From Chlamydiae bacterium Ga0074140 (lineage in GTDB: Bacteria; Chlamydiota; Chlamydiia; Chlamydiales; Rhabdochlamydiaceae): a stretch of DNA of 64,000 nt. The notes below the pieces were generated by a model. That model was not told the DNA's origin. It made no database searches and saw nothing but the letters and a program-made list of their open reading frames with translations. The DNA is taken from assembly GCA_001464115.1 (NCBI GenBank), contig LNES01000001.1, forward strand, positions 56,491 through 120,490, given 5' to 3'. Position 1 is the first letter of the stretch. Every line of letters starts with the position of its first letter. Shown piece after piece: positions 53,168-62,608 of the stretch. Both the position numbers and the translations under genes were made by a program.

Positions 53168-54513
53168 TCTTTCATCGAGAGCAAGAATTCAACGTTATTG
53201 TTTGTTTTCTTCAGCCTGCCGACCAGGAGATTCATCGCATCGAGAGGAGCAAGATCTGCAAGCGCCTGACGCACCTGGTAGATCTTTCCGAGCTCGTCGG
53301 GATGGTAGAGAAGCTCCTCTTTACGCGTACCGCTCTTGATGAGATCGATAGCGGGCCAAACGCGTCTATCTGCAAGGCGTCTATCGAGGACGAGTTCCAT
53401 GTTACCCGTACCTTTAAACTCCTCGAAGATCACCTCATCCATACGCGAACCGGTGTCGATCAGTGCAGTGGCGATGATGGTGAGAGAGCCCCCCTCTTCG
53501 ATATTGCGCGCAGCACCAAAGAAGCGTTTGGGTCTGTGCAGCGCGTTTGCATCGATACCACCCGTTAAAATCTTTCCAGAGTGTGGTTGTACGGTGTTGT
53601 AGGCGCGGGCAAGGCGTGTGAGTGAATCGAGGAGGATAATGACATCGTGACCATATTCGACAAGTCTTCGCGATTTTTCGATGGCCATCTCAGCGATCTG
53701 CACGTGGCGTTCTGGGGGTTCATCGAATGTAGAGGCGATCACCTCGCCCTTCACGATGCGCATCATGTCGGTGACCTCTTCAGGTCTCTCATCGATGAGT
53801 AACACGATGAGGATGCTGTCAGGGTTGTTCTTTGCAATCGCGCCTGCGATATTTTGTAGGATGATCGTCTTCCCTGTACGTGGAGGAGCGACGATCAGTC
53901 CGCGCTGCCCCTTTCCGATCGGCGCCGAAAGGTCAAGAACTCGTGTTGTGAGGTTTTCTTTGGTCGTCTCCATCACGAGGCGCTGATTTGGGTAAAGCGG
54001 CGTTAAGTTTTCAAAGAGAACGCGCTCTTTCGCAAGTTCTGGGGGTTTGTTGTTGATCTTATCGACCTTGAGGAGAGCGAAGAACTTCTCTTTCTCTTTG
54101 GGAGAGCGGATTGTCCCGTAAACAGTATCTCCTTTTTTCAAGTCGAAGCGACGGATCTGTGCAGGAGATACGTAGATATCTTCAGCGGAAGGAAGGTAGT
54201 TGTAGTTAGGAGAGCGCAAAAAGCCAAATCCATCTGGAAGAACTTCTAGCACACCCTCGCCAACGAGGACCTCATTGGGTCTTTCCGAAACAGCTTTAAC
54301 CACTTCAAAAACGATCTGAGATCTTGTCAAGGCCCCCAAATTTTTGAGGCCGATATTGCGCGCATATTGTGTGAGCTGTTCGATATTCATCCGTTGAAGA
54401 TCAGCAACACGTGTGATCGTCTCTGGTTGAGCATCTTGGGGAGGGGGTGCGGAAGGTCTCTCGTTTTCAGGTTCTTGGGTGTTTTGAGAAAGGTCCTTAT
54501 CTTCTTGGTGCAT
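53164..54513 (-). CDS. rho: Transcription termination factor Rho
   Basis: Hexameric RNA helicase that ends transcription. 449 residues: an N-terminal acidic/Pro-rich extension, the Rho_N helix bundle ([19 protein letters not shown]), the RNA-binding cold-shock-like domain with [15 protein letters not shown], Walker [18 protein letters not shown], Walker [17 protein letters not shown] and the Q/R loop region. Follows coaE by six bases in the order polA-coaE-rho, as in Chlamydia. Confidence 0.97.
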   Translation of the reverse strand: MHQEDKDLSQNTQEPENERPSAPPPQDAQPETITRVADLQRMNIEQLTQYARNIGLKNLGALTRSQIVFEVVKAVSERPNEVLVGEGVLEVLPDGFGFLRSPNYNYLPSAEDIYVSPAQIRRFDLKKGDTVYGTIRSPKEKEKFFALLKVDKINNKPPELAKERVLFENLTPLYPNQRLVMETTKENLTTRVLDLSAPIGKGQRGLIVAPPRTGKTIILQNIAGAIAKNNPDSILIVLLIDERPEEVTDMMRIVKGEVIASTFDEPPERHVQIAEMAIEKSRRLVEYGHDVIILLDSLTRLARAYNTVQPHSGKILTGGIDANALHRPKRFFGAARNIEEGGSLTIIATALIDTGSRMDEVIFEEFKGTGNMELVLDRRLADRRVWPAIDLIKSGTRKEELLYHPDELGKIYQVRQALADLAPLDAMNLLVGRLKKTNNNVEFLLSMKE

Positions 54514-54519
54514 ACTTTC

Positions 54520-55113
54520 CTATTTTAAAAGTGTCTGGTAAAGGTGAATGACTTGGTTCTTTAACTCTTCGAGAGAACCGTTGTTATGGATTACAAAATC
54601 GGCGCGAGCGGCCTTTTTTGCGGGGTGCAGTTGTCTGTTCATGCGCTTTTCATAGTCTCTATCGGGCCTTCCGGTCCTGTCAAAGTAGCGTTTTCGAGAA
54701 AGATTTTCTTCGGCAATGACAGCGATGATAAGGTCGAAGAAGTGGTGACTTTCACTTTCATAAAGTAGAGGGATTTCAGCAACGAAGAGAGGGTATTTTT
54801 GTTCTTTCGAGATCTTCTGATACTGCTGTTCAATTTCATCTAGTACTTTAGGGTGCAAGATTTTTTCAAGGCGTTCTAGGAGTTCGGGTTCGGAAAAGAC
54901 CTTCTTTGCAATTTTATCTCGATCGATTTTCTGTCCATTGAGGATCTCTGAACCTAGCAAGTGGATGACTTGCTGACCGATTGCTGCTTCAGATGATAAT
55001 AGTCTTCGGACAATCTCATCAGCACTTACGACATACGCGCCGCACGCTTGAAGAATTTGGCAAACGGAAGTTTTGCCGGATGAAAGACCACCTGTAATAG
55101 CAATCTTTTTCAA
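54520..55113 (-). CDS. coaE: Dephospho-CoA kinase
   Basis: Last step of CoA synthesis. About 197 residues with P-loop ITGGLSSGKTSVCQIL, SADEIVRRLL, and the C-terminal RADFVIHNNGSLEELKNQV typical of CoaE. TTG 55113 is chosen: it comes two bases after the polA stop with GGGAGGAG nine bases upstream, giving the normal short N-terminus. The longer reading from TTG 55131 overlaps polA by 16 bases and puts the Shine-Dalgarno inside the gene. Confidence 0.92.
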   Translation of the reverse strand: MKKIAITGGLSSGKTSVCQILQACGAYVVSADEIVRRLLSSEAAIGQQVIHLLGSEILNGQKIDRDKIAKKVFSEPELLERLEKILHPKVLDEIEQQYQKISKEQKYPLFVAEIPLLYESESHHFFDLIIAVIAEENLSRKRYFDRTGRPDRDYEKRMNRQLHPAKKAARADFVIHNNGSLEELKNQVIHLYQTLLK

Positions 55114-55115
55114 GA

Positions 55116-57785
55116 TTAACACTCCTCCCAATTTCGTCCAATAGAAATGTCCACGACGAGGGGAACCTTGAGCTTGAAGACCCCCTCCATCAGGGATTTC
55201 ACAGAGGATGACAACCTATCTATATGATTATCAGGCACTTCGAAAAGCAAGGCGTCGTGGATTTGGAGGAGCATCATCCCCCAATCCTTCTCTTTTTCTA
55301 GAAGAGCATCGATCTGAATCATGGCGATCTTGATGAGGTCCGCTTGTGAGCCCTGGAGGGGTGTGTTCACGGCCAGACGTTCGGCGGCGGCGCGTATCAT
55401 CGGATTTTTGCTCTGGATCTCAGGAATCGGTCTCTGTCTTCCAGTCATGGTGACAGCGCGCCCTGTTTTCCGCACACTCTCCTTACAAAATTCGAGATAC
55501 TCTTTCACTTTGGGATAACGGATAAAATAGGTCTCGATGAATTTCTTTGCCTCTTCATAGGAAATGCCAAGCGTTTCGGAGAGTCCAAAGGCTTGCTGCC
55601 CATAGATGATGCCAAAATTGACCGCTTTGGCTCGGTAGCGCATCTCTGACGTCACTTCAGCAAGCGGCACACCAAACACGAGCGATGCAGTGTATGTGTG
55701 AATGTCCTCGCCTTCGACGAAGGCTTTGACGAGCGCGGGATCTTCACTCAAATGGGCGAGAAGTCGTAGCTCGATTTGTGAATAGTCTGCAGAGAGAAAA
55801 CTCCAGTGAGGGTTTTGAGGCTTAAATGCCTCCCGGATCTTGCGTCCTTCCTTTGTGCGAATCGGAATATTTTGTAGATTTGGATCTACGGAAGCGAGGC
55901 GTCCTGTTGCAGCTGTCGATTGGCTAAATGTGCAATGGATACGTCCGGTACGCGGATCGATCTGTTCGGGGAGTGCATCGACATAGGTGGAGCGCAGTTT
56001 TTCGAGAAGTCGAAACTCGAGGATCATTTTGACAAAGGGAACCTCTTCTTGGAGGGATTCCAAGACATCTGCGCTGGTGGAGAAACCAGTTGCTGTTTTT
56101 TTCGGAGGCTTAATCCCCATTTTTTCAAAGAGAATTTTGCTGAGCTGCTTGGGCGAGCTGAGATTGAATGTCTCTCCTGCTACAAGAAAGATCTCCTTTT
56201 CAATCTCATGCAGTCGCGAAGCAAGCTCGTGTGACATTTTTTCGAGCATTTGCCGGTCAACAAAAATCCCGTGTCTTTCCATGCGCGCAAGAACGGGGAT
56301 CAGAGGGATTTCGATCTTTTCGAAGAGCTCCTTCACCCCTTGTGTGTCGATCTCTTTTTTAAACAGTTTCTCGAGTCGCAGCGTATAGTCCACATCTTCA
56401 CAACAGTAATCGGAGATCTTCTGAAGTGGAACAACGGCCATGCTGAGCTGGTTTTTGCCTTTTCCGATGAGTGCTTCGATAGGAGTTTTAACTTTGCCAA
56501 ATTTTTCCAGTGCAAGCGTGTCCAAATTATGGCGTTGACTCTGGGGGCTGATGAGATAGGAGGCGATCAGCGTATCGAAGGCGATGGTTTTGAGTGTGAT
56601 TCCCGCATTTTGTAAAACGTGCAGATCATATTTGAGGTGGTGCCCCACAAAACCGATGTGCGGGTTTTCAATCAGGGGCTTGACGAGCTCTATTACACGG
56701 CTGTAGGGGATCTTCCCATTCGTTGGGACATACCAGGCCTCATGCGTGTGGATTCCAAAACCCAATCCGACGATCTCGGCTCGCAGAGGGCGAATGTCTG
56801 TCGTTTCCGTATCAAGGCAGATCTCCTTTGCGTGGGAGAGTTTCGAGAGGAGTTTTACGAGATCGCCCTCATCGTCAATGAGCTGGTATTTCACCGGCCC
56901 GTCCTTTTCAAGCGAGCCCTCCTTTGCAGGTTCTTCTCCGAGCTCGCGCAGCAAGGTCATGAAGTGCATCTCATGGTAAAATGCTTTGAGTTTTTCGAGA
57001 TCGGGCTCTGTAAATTTGAAAAACTCCTCATTTTTTGGAAAATCGACATCGGGGTGCAGAGTCGCGAGCTTTTTACTCATGCGTGCGATCTCTTTCTCAT
57101 TGCGGATTGTCTCCTGTTTTTTTTCTCCAGCGACTTTTTCAGGGTGTGCGAGGATGTTTTCGAGCGTACCAAACTCCTCGAGAAGAGCGACGGCTCCTTT
57201 CGGCCCAAAACCTGTTAGGCCAGGGATATTATCCGAAGCATCCCCTACAATTGCCAGATAGTCGACGATCTGTTCGGGGTTTACTCCGAAAAGCTCTTTG
57301 ACCTTTTCGCGGTTCACCAGCTGGTTATCCTTGTGTACATGAATCAAAGAGATATGCGGAGAGACGAGCTGGCACAGATCCTTGTCACTCGAACAGATGA
57401 AAACTTCAAAGCCCCTCTTCTCAGCCCAGAGAGAGATCGCGCCAATCGTGTCATCTGCTTCGATTCCTGGGATTGAAAGATGGGGAATTCTTGCATATTC
57501 ACAAAAGAGCAGAGCGCGCTCCAGTTGTAAGACGAGGTCTTCGGGCATCGCAGCGCGGTGGCTTTTGTATTCATCGTAGATTTTTTTGCGAAGCTCTTTG
57601 CCTCCAGGTCCATCGAAGACCACAACAAAATAGTCGGGAGAAAAATCTTTCACGATTTTGCCAATCGAACGAATGAAACCATAGAGCGCGCCCGTGGACT
57701 CACCTTTTGGGTTAGTCATTCCTTTGATCGCATAGTAGGAGCGAAAAAGGATATTGAGAGCGTCGATAATGTAGATCTTTTTCAT
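55116..57785 (-). CDS. polA: DNA polymerase I
   Basis: 889 residues with all three domains. 5'-3' exonuclease: IDALNILFRSYYAIKGM, VVVFDGPGGKELRK, GDASDNIPGLTGFGPKGA. 3'-5' exonuclease (about 300-480) with acidic residues kept in CLDTETTD, GHHLKYDLHVL and YCCEDVDYT, so proofreading should be active. Polymerase: SADYSQIELRLLAHLSEDP, RYRAKAVNFGIIYGQQAFGL (O-helix) and LLQIHDALLFEVP. Followed closely by coaE and rho. Confidence 0.97.
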   Translation of the reverse strand: MKKIYIIDALNILFRSYYAIKGMTNPKGESTGALYGFIRSIGKIVKDFSPDYFVVVFDGPGGKELRKKIYDEYKSHRAAMPEDLVLQLERALLFCEYARIPHLSIPGIEADDTIGAISLWAEKRGFEVFICSSDKDLCQLVSPHISLIHVHKDNQLVNREKVKELFGVNPEQIVDYLAIVGDASDNIPGLTGFGPKGAVALLEEFGTLENILAHPEKVAGEKKQETIRNEKEIARMSKKLATLHPDVDFPKNEEFFKFTEPDLEKLKAFYHEMHFMTLLRELGEEPAKEGSLEKDGPVKYQLIDDEGDLVKLLSKLSHAKEICLDTETTDIRPLRAEIVGLGFGIHTHEAWYVPTNGKIPYSRVIELVKPLIENPHIGFVGHHLKYDLHVLQNAGITLKTIAFDTLIASYLISPQSQRHNLDTLALEKFGKVKTPIEALIGKGKNQLSMAVVPLQKISDYCCEDVDYTLRLEKLFKKEIDTQGVKELFEKIEIPLIPVLARMERHGIFVDRQMLEKMSHELASRLHEIEKEIFLVAGETFNLSSPKQLSKILFEKMGIKPPKKTATGFSTSADVLESLQEEVPFVKMILEFRLLEKLRSTYVDALPEQIDPRTGRIHCTFSQSTAATGRLASVDPNLQNIPIRTKEGRKIREAFKPQNPHWSFLSADYSQIELRLLAHLSEDPALVKAFVEGEDIHTYTASLVFGVPLAEVTSEMRYRAKAVNFGIIYGQQAFGLSETLGISYEEAKKFIETYFIRYPKVKEYLEFCKESVRKTGRAVTMTGRQRPIPEIQSKNPMIRAAAERLAVNTPLQGSQADLIKIAMIQIDALLEKEKDWGMMLLQIHDALLFEVPDNHIDRLSSSVKSLMEGVFKLKVPLVVDISIGRNWEEC

Positions 57786-57815
57786 TTTGGATCGGTCGTG
57801 AAAATGCGGAGAAGG

Positions 57816-57950
57816 AGTGATGAACGATGAATGATGGGTGATGAGCGAAAGAAAAGAAAGGTATTATGTTCTTTCGCTGCGGGCCTTGCGCTCATAGTTC
57901 CATATTTTAAGGCTTCCATCTTCGTTCAGCATTCATCATTCAGCGCGATT
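57816..57950. repeat. Degenerate GATGAATGATG repeats between polA and sppA
   Basis: The 150-base gap between polA and sppA has GTGATGAACGATGAATGATG at left and the loosely inverted CAGCATTCATCATTCAGCG at right, with GAGCGAAAG and CTTTCGCT pairing inside. The motif GATGAATGATG also appears at about 28260, and a related GTGATGAATG stem makes the groEL terminator. Could be a decayed hairpin; no gene seen. Confidence 0.4.
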
Positions 57951-58994
57951 AGTGGGTTGATAGAGGTAGAGAAATTTTCCGCTCATCTCCGAGCTCAGGT
58001 GCGGCCCAATTTGGAAGGTGTGGGTAATCTTCCCGCTTAGGAGAGAAAATTTGCTGTGTGTAAGACCAGAGAGAAAATCTACCTTTGGATCTAGCTCGAA
58101 AACTTGATAGGGCTGTTTCTCCTGGATATGGGCGGCAGTCGCAAGATCTCTCACAGCCTTTCCATAATCTGCATCCGCGTCATCGATGTAACCATACTCC
58201 TGAGCAACGGACGCTATAAAAACCTGTGCGCCATACTCGCTCACGAGTTTTTCGCGATTTAACGCGGGCCTTCCATCTGTGACAATCGAGATAAATCGTT
58301 CGTAGAGGCTAGCAGTGATATCGCGAAGCGACTTTTCTTCATCGGGTTTCCAGGGTCTAAACGGGTTGAGTGTGTCTTTGTCTTTTCCTTGAGTGATCGT
58401 GAGGGATTGTACTCCAATTTTTTCCATCGCACCTGAAAAGTTGAAAGAGGGTCCGAGAATCACACCCACAGAGCCGATCACACTCGAGGGCGTTGCATAA
58501 ATCTTATCGGCGGCAGACGCGATATACACTCCGCCCGATGCACACATGCCATCGACAAATGCGAAGATGGGCACGTTATACTTCCTCTTATATTCTTTGA
58601 GGGCATGATAGATGTTGTCTGCATCTGTCACGGTTCCACCAGGAGTATTGATATGCAGGAGAATTCCCTTAACGCGCCCTTCGCGGAGCATGCCTTCTCG
58701 TGAATCGAAAAGGATGTTCTCGATCGTGTCGGAGTCGAGAAGTGGTTCGCCAATCACACCGTGAAGATTGATCCGCAAAAGCGCAGGGGAAGACATAGGT
58801 AAAAGCTCTCGTTTTCCTTGCGCATCTGCCGCAACCGTGATCTCAGTTTTCTCTGGAATAAGAGAGCTTGGAGAGAGCATTACAAAGACAAAAAGCAGAA
58901 GAGCGAATCCGATCAGAATACCTAAAATGGCTCCAAATGAGCTGAAAAATGAACGAAGCATTGCGCGGAAAATTGATTCTCTAGGGGGTGTCAT
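57936..58994 (-). CDS. sppA: Signal peptide peptidase, S49 family
   Basis: Membrane serine peptidase that degrades cleaved signal peptides (SppA/SohB type). 352 residues: an N-terminal membrane segment (GAILGILIGFALLLFVFVML), LLRINLHGVIGEPL, LLHINTPGGTVTDADNIYHAL, the catalytic serine in MCASGGVYIASAADKIYA, and VGVILGPSFNFSGAMEKIG. The gene lies downstream of polA's divergent neighbour group and is in the order sppA-polA-coaE-rho reading down the minus strand. Confidence 0.93.
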   Translation of the reverse strand: MTPPRESIFRAMLRSFFSSFGAILGILIGFALLLFVFVMLSPSSLIPEKTEITVAADAQGKRELLPMSSPALLRINLHGVIGEPLLDSDTIENILFDSREGMLREGRVKGILLHINTPGGTVTDADNIYHALKEYKRKYNVPIFAFVDGMCASGGVYIASAADKIYATPSSVIGSVGVILGPSFNFSGAMEKIGVQSLTITQGKDKDTLNPFRPWKPDEEKSLRDITASLYERFISIVTDGRPALNREKLVSEYGAQVFIASVAQEYGYIDDADADYGKAVRDLATAAHIQEKQPYQVFELDPKVDFLSGLTHSKFSLLSGKITHTFQIGPHLSSEMSGKFLYLYQPTNRAE

Positions 58995-59129
58995 GGGGTA
59001 CCTGATGGTTTTTGTCTCATCTTAAAAGAGGCTTACATTTTGGGCCATAGAGAAAGCAAACTACCCAAGAGGTTTATTAAAGGCTTTTTGTTTAGCCAAA
59101 TAAATGCAACTTTGATAGATGCAAAATAT

Positions 59130-59840
59130 ATGCGCAGCAAATTTTCTTTGGCCTCTTTACTCTCTTCTAACGTGATGGCGTGGATGCTGGTGCTCTGTGT
59201 TTTGGTGAGCGTCGTTGCAACCATTTTAGTTACGCCGCACGATTTTCTGAAATCTCGCATCTACGTTTTCATCTCGATTTTGGCAAGCGTAGCGGTTCTT
59301 TTCATCGGTCTTAGCCTTTTGATCTCTTCGTTCATATTCGAGAAGCAGGAGGATACCGCGCGCAGATCGATCACAAAAGAGTCGATCGACAAATTATGGC
59401 TCTTTCCCAACCAACTTCTTGCCAACAGCACACATGCGCACACTCAATTTTTAAAAAGCTTCTACACGAATAATCCTCATCTCTTTGCTGTAAAGTCAAA
59501 CGGTGAGGAACAGTCCGCTCTTGCTATTCTGCAAGAGCAGAATATTGCTATTGTGATGATACAAGCATGGGAGGACTATTTAACACTGCGGAAGCTAGAT
59601 CAGACCGGAGATTCAGTCTGGTTAAACAACTTCCTCCAGTGGGCGCAGAGTCCTTATCTCAAAGAGTATTTCGGTTTCCTAAAGTTCAATTTCAAGGAGA
59701 CTACAATCGAATTAGGCGACATCCTCTTCCGCTATGCAGCTACCCTACCGATGCCGACCCAAAATCCTGAGCTCTATCCAAAAACTGTCCAGAAGATGCT
59801 TGCCGATCCTGAAATGATCGATCTTCTGAACAAAGCCTAA
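59130..59840 (+). CDS. Hypothetical membrane protein
   Basis: Not recognised. Read from ATG 59130 it has 236 residues: two membrane segments near the start (VMAWMLVLCVLVSVVATILV and SILASVAVLFIGLSLLISSF) and a soluble helical C-terminal domain of about 160 residues, with VWLNNFLQWAQSPYLKEYFG and ELGDILFRYAATLP. The frame is open from TTG 59040, and the true start is uncertain because no Shine-Dalgarno is clear. It stands alone on + between sppA and pgsA, both on -. Confidence 0.65.
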   Translation: MRSKFSLASLLSSNVMAWMLVLCVLVSVVATILVTPHDFLKSRIYVFISILASVAVLFIGLSLLISSFIFEKQEDTARRSITKESIDKLWLFPNQLLANSTHAHTQFLKSFYTNNPHLFAVKSNGEEQSALAILQEQNIAIVMIQAWEDYLTLRKLDQTGDSVWLNNFLQWAQSPYLKEYFGFLKFNFKETTIELGDILFRYAATLPMPTQNPELYPKTVQKMLADPEMIDLLNKA

Positions 59841-59853
59841 CTTTCAACGTCTA

Positions 59854-60381
59854 TTAGTCGTGGCTTTTGCGCTTCTTTGCTCTATGGAGCTCGCGTTTGA
59901 TCTGGAAGAGCTCGAGGAAAGCGAGAGCTCCAAAGAGGATGAAGAGCGCGTAGAGATACCAAGGGAAGGTAAAGTGAAGGGTAAGGCCGATCAGTACGAC
60001 GAACTGAAGGGCAGTTGTAACTTTTCCCCAGCGGATCGCACGACACTTGTACGCTTCCCAATCTCCAGAGAGGCTGAGGATGATGCCGAAGATGCAGAGA
60101 AAAAAATCGCGAGAGAGCATTGCCGCTGCCTGCCAAACCTGGAGCTGGCCTTCCATGAGAAGGACGCCGAGCCCGAAGATGACGAAAAATTTATCCATGG
60201 CAGGATCGAGAATCGCTCCAAACTGGCTTGTCGAACCGCAGCGTCTTGCGAGGTAACCGTCGACGCTGTCAGTAATCATGGCGAGCAGAATGGCGGTAAT
60301 CCGCCAGGCGGTACTGTCGACGAGAAACAAAAGCGCGAGTGGTGCGCGCAGAAATGAAAGACCGTTTGATAAACTAAGCAT
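59854..60381 (-). CDS. pgsA: CDP-alcohol phosphatidyltransferase (PgsA type)
   Basis: Probably makes phosphatidylglycerolphosphate from CDP-diacylglycerol. The CDP-OH-P motif is complete: DSVDGYLARRCG, FGAILDPAMDKFF (DGx2ARx8Gx3Dx3D). Several membrane segments follow, and the tail is basic (KRELHRAKKRKS). ATG 60381 gives 175 residues and overlaps the upstream DedA gene by eight bases; a longer TTG start at 60420 is less likely. Exact alcohol acceptor is inferred from the family and from chlamydial order. Confidence 0.9.
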   Translation of the reverse strand: MLSLSNGLSFLRAPLALLFLVDSTAWRITAILLAMITDSVDGYLARRCGSTSQFGAILDPAMDKFFVIFGLGVLLMEGQLQVWQAAAMLSRDFFLCIFGIILSLSGDWEAYKCRAIRWGKVTTALQFVVLIGLTLHFTFPWYLYALFILFGALAFLELFQIKRELHRAKKRKSHD

Positions 60382-60985
60382 GTATAGTTTTTTTTCTGCG
60401 TTTATACCAGATGACTCCAATTGTCGCTAGGCCGAACAACGTGAAAATGAGGAGGTTGAAAGTTTTCACATAGCCGAATAACACTTGGTAGTTCTGTCCG
60501 AGAAAATAAAACGCAGAAAACATGGTCGCACACCAGATGGTGCATGCAAGAGCATCTCTTAGGATGAATTTCCTGAAAGAGAGCTGACTCATTCCTGTAC
60601 TCATGAACAAGGCGTTGCGCACGCCGAATGGAATAAAACGTCCTACGATGAGGGTGAGAAGGCCGTACTTTTCATAAAATGAACGGACTCTTTCGAGTTT
60701 TTTTTCGTCTAGCAGCTTGCGGAAGAATCGCCATTTTAAGAGCCTTGGGCCGAGCTTACGCCCAATCCAATAGGCGATCCAAGCTGAGAAATAGGTGCCC
60801 AAGAGCAAGCTAGAAAAGAGAATGGCGGTGTGTTCGGGAATAATAGTAGCTGCCAAAACAGCGCCGATAATCATCAGAACGTCGATGCTAACGGGAAGAC
60901 TCATACCTGCAAGAAGAGCTCCCCCAAAGATGAACCAGTGGGCAAGGTGTGCGTGCTGTGTGACAAACTCAACGAGATTTTCCAT
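60374..60985 (-). CDS. DedA-family membrane protein
   Basis: 203 residues, several membrane segments, with the family region YWIGRKLGPRLLKWRFFRKL and LIVGRFIPFGVRNALFMSTGM (the GRFIP motif). DedA proteins are now thought to flip or transport lipids (phosphatidylethanolamine or undecaprenyl phosphate) across the inner membrane. The stop overlaps the start of pgsA, so a lipid-related role for the pair is reasonable. Confidence 0.92.
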   Translation of the reverse strand: MENLVEFVTQHAHLAHWFIFGGALLAGMSLPVSIDVLMIIGAVLAATIIPEHTAILFSSLLLGTYFSAWIAYWIGRKLGPRLLKWRFFRKLLDEKKLERVRSFYEKYGLLTLIVGRFIPFGVRNALFMSTGMSQLSFRKFILRDALACTIWCATMFSAFYFLGQNYQVLFGYVKTFNLLIFTLFGLATIGVIWYKRRKKTIHA

Positions 60986-61003
60986 GCAAACTTAAACTTG
61001 TGA

Positions 61004-62551
61004 TTAAGTCGTGGCGGGCTTTTCTTCGGCAATCACTGGCTCGTCATCTGGAACATCCAGAGTCTCATGTTTTGTTGTGAGCTCATTGAACTGTTTGCCG
61101 AGTGAGCGGACAGCTATCATCCACGCAACAATTGCAAAAAGAAGAAGGACGCCGACATAAGGGGTACTGAGAGAGATCGATCCAAAAAAGACGAGAAGCC
61201 CTTGGTGGATAATAGATCCGCCCGACTTCCCTAGGCGTGAACCGACTCCGTCGATGGCGGCTTTTCCTTTTAACTTACATTCGTGGCTCAAGGGGATGAA
61301 AGCGAGCTCTTTGGTTGCGTCGAAAAGGGTGTACTTGGAAGCGCGCGAGAGGCAGTTTTGCATTGAGCCAAAGAAGACACTCATTGCAAGGGGTGTAGAC
61401 CCGAGTAGGGCAGCGATGGCGCCAAGGCCAAAATCTTTAAAAAGAAGAAAGGAGAAGAAGCCGACGCTAGTAATAACAAGAATGAGTGGGGAGATCATCG
61501 CGCTCGAAGTCCAGCTTAGTCTGCGAATCAAATTTCCAGAAATAAAGACACTAGTTGCCGTTGCAATAATGCCAATCCCCGTTAAGACCTTACCCATATA
61601 GGCGTTGAACTCTGCAGGATTTGGGTAGAGGTGTTTTACTTGATCTTTCCAGATTACCTCTGTGAGATTAATCACGATGTTGTAGGTGACGACGATGATG
61701 GCGATGCAGATCAAATATTTGGACTTGGCCAAGTAGGCAAAATTCTTTCGAAGCCCCATTTTGATAGGCTCTGGAGAGTTTTTGTGATACTCGGCAGAAC
61801 TATATCCAAATCCATTGCGGTGCAACCAGCGGAAGAGGAGCATGCAGACGATTCCGACAAGGATGACAATGCAATTCAAGAAAAAAACAGACTGTCCCCA
61901 TCCATCAGATCCAAAAGGGAGCCGAGGGTTGTAGGCGTGTTGAGAAAACATGGTGGCGACTTGGCCGGCGGCGATTCCAGAGAAGTTGATTCCGATACCC
62001 AAGAGACCATAGAAACGCCTTGCATCACTCACTGTTGTCGTCTCATTCACAAAGCCCCAGCAGAGCACGGTCATGATGATCGTGCTCCACATCTCGGACA
62101 TCACGTAAAACGCAGTAAAAGTCCAGTTGCGGAAAACGGCAACAAATCCTTGAAATCCTGCGGGTAGATGAGCTTGGAGTCGATCGCAGAACTCATGGGG
62201 GTGAAGAGAATCTTGGAAAGGATAGAGGAAGAAAGTGAAAATCAAAAAGAAAGCGATGAAGATGCTCATCATCGCGTAGAAGATCCGTTCGCGAGAGAGC
62301 CAATTCGATACGCGCGTAAAAATAAATGTGAAGAGGAAGGCCATCGGCAAGATCGCCCAAACCTTGAGGAAGGGGAGGGCCTCCGCGCCGGAGGAGCGCG
62401 CTGTCACGACGAGTGCGTCTTTTGTCGCTCTTAAAATGCTGTAGTTAAATCCGACGAAGAAAAAGATGAGAAAGAGAGGCAGGAACATGCGCATCTCACT
62501 TCTATAGATGGGCCATAGAAAAGCGCGAATTTTGCCGAATTTCTCAGTCAT
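61004..62551 (-). CDS. ATP/ADP or nucleotide translocase (Tlc/Npt family)
   Basis: Energy-parasite carrier with about twelve membrane segments, 515 residues from ATG 62551 (GAGGG upstream; an in-frame start at 62587 is weaker). Family blocks: FVGFNYSILRATKDALVV, SGAEALPFLKVWAILPMAF, ISGNLIRRLSWTSSAMISP, ATKELAFIPLSHECKLKGKA and DGVGSRLGKSGGS. The K in ATKDALVV and the charged ELAFIPL helix are conserved in these carriers. It swaps host nucleotides for bacterial ones; whether it is ATP/ADP antiport (Npt1) or broad NTP/proton import (Npt2) is not settled by sequence, though order next to pgsA favours the second chlamydial paralogue. Confidence 0.93.
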   Translation of the reverse strand: MTEKFGKIRAFLWPIYRSEMRMFLPLFLIFFFVGFNYSILRATKDALVVTARSSGAEALPFLKVWAILPMAFLFTFIFTRVSNWLSRERIFYAMMSIFIAFFLIFTFFLYPFQDSLHPHEFCDRLQAHLPAGFQGFVAVFRNWTFTAFYVMSEMWSTIIMTVLCWGFVNETTTVSDARRFYGLLGIGINFSGIAAGQVATMFSQHAYNPRLPFGSDGWGQSVFFLNCIVILVGIVCMLLFRWLHRNGFGYSSAEYHKNSPEPIKMGLRKNFAYLAKSKYLICIAIIVVTYNIVINLTEVIWKDQVKHLYPNPAEFNAYMGKVLTGIGIIATATSVFISGNLIRRLSWTSSAMISPLILVITSVGFFSFLLFKDFGLGAIAALLGSTPLAMSVFFGSMQNCLSRASKYTLFDATKELAFIPLSHECKLKGKAAIDGVGSRLGKSGGSIIHQGLLVFFGSISLSTPYVGVLLLFAIVAWMIAVRSLGKQFNELTTKHETLDVPDDEPVIAEEKPATT

Positions 62552-62608
62552 TCCACTACCCTCAATTAAGCGGGAATCATAGCACATCCTGGAGATATGG
62601 CTACAGAA

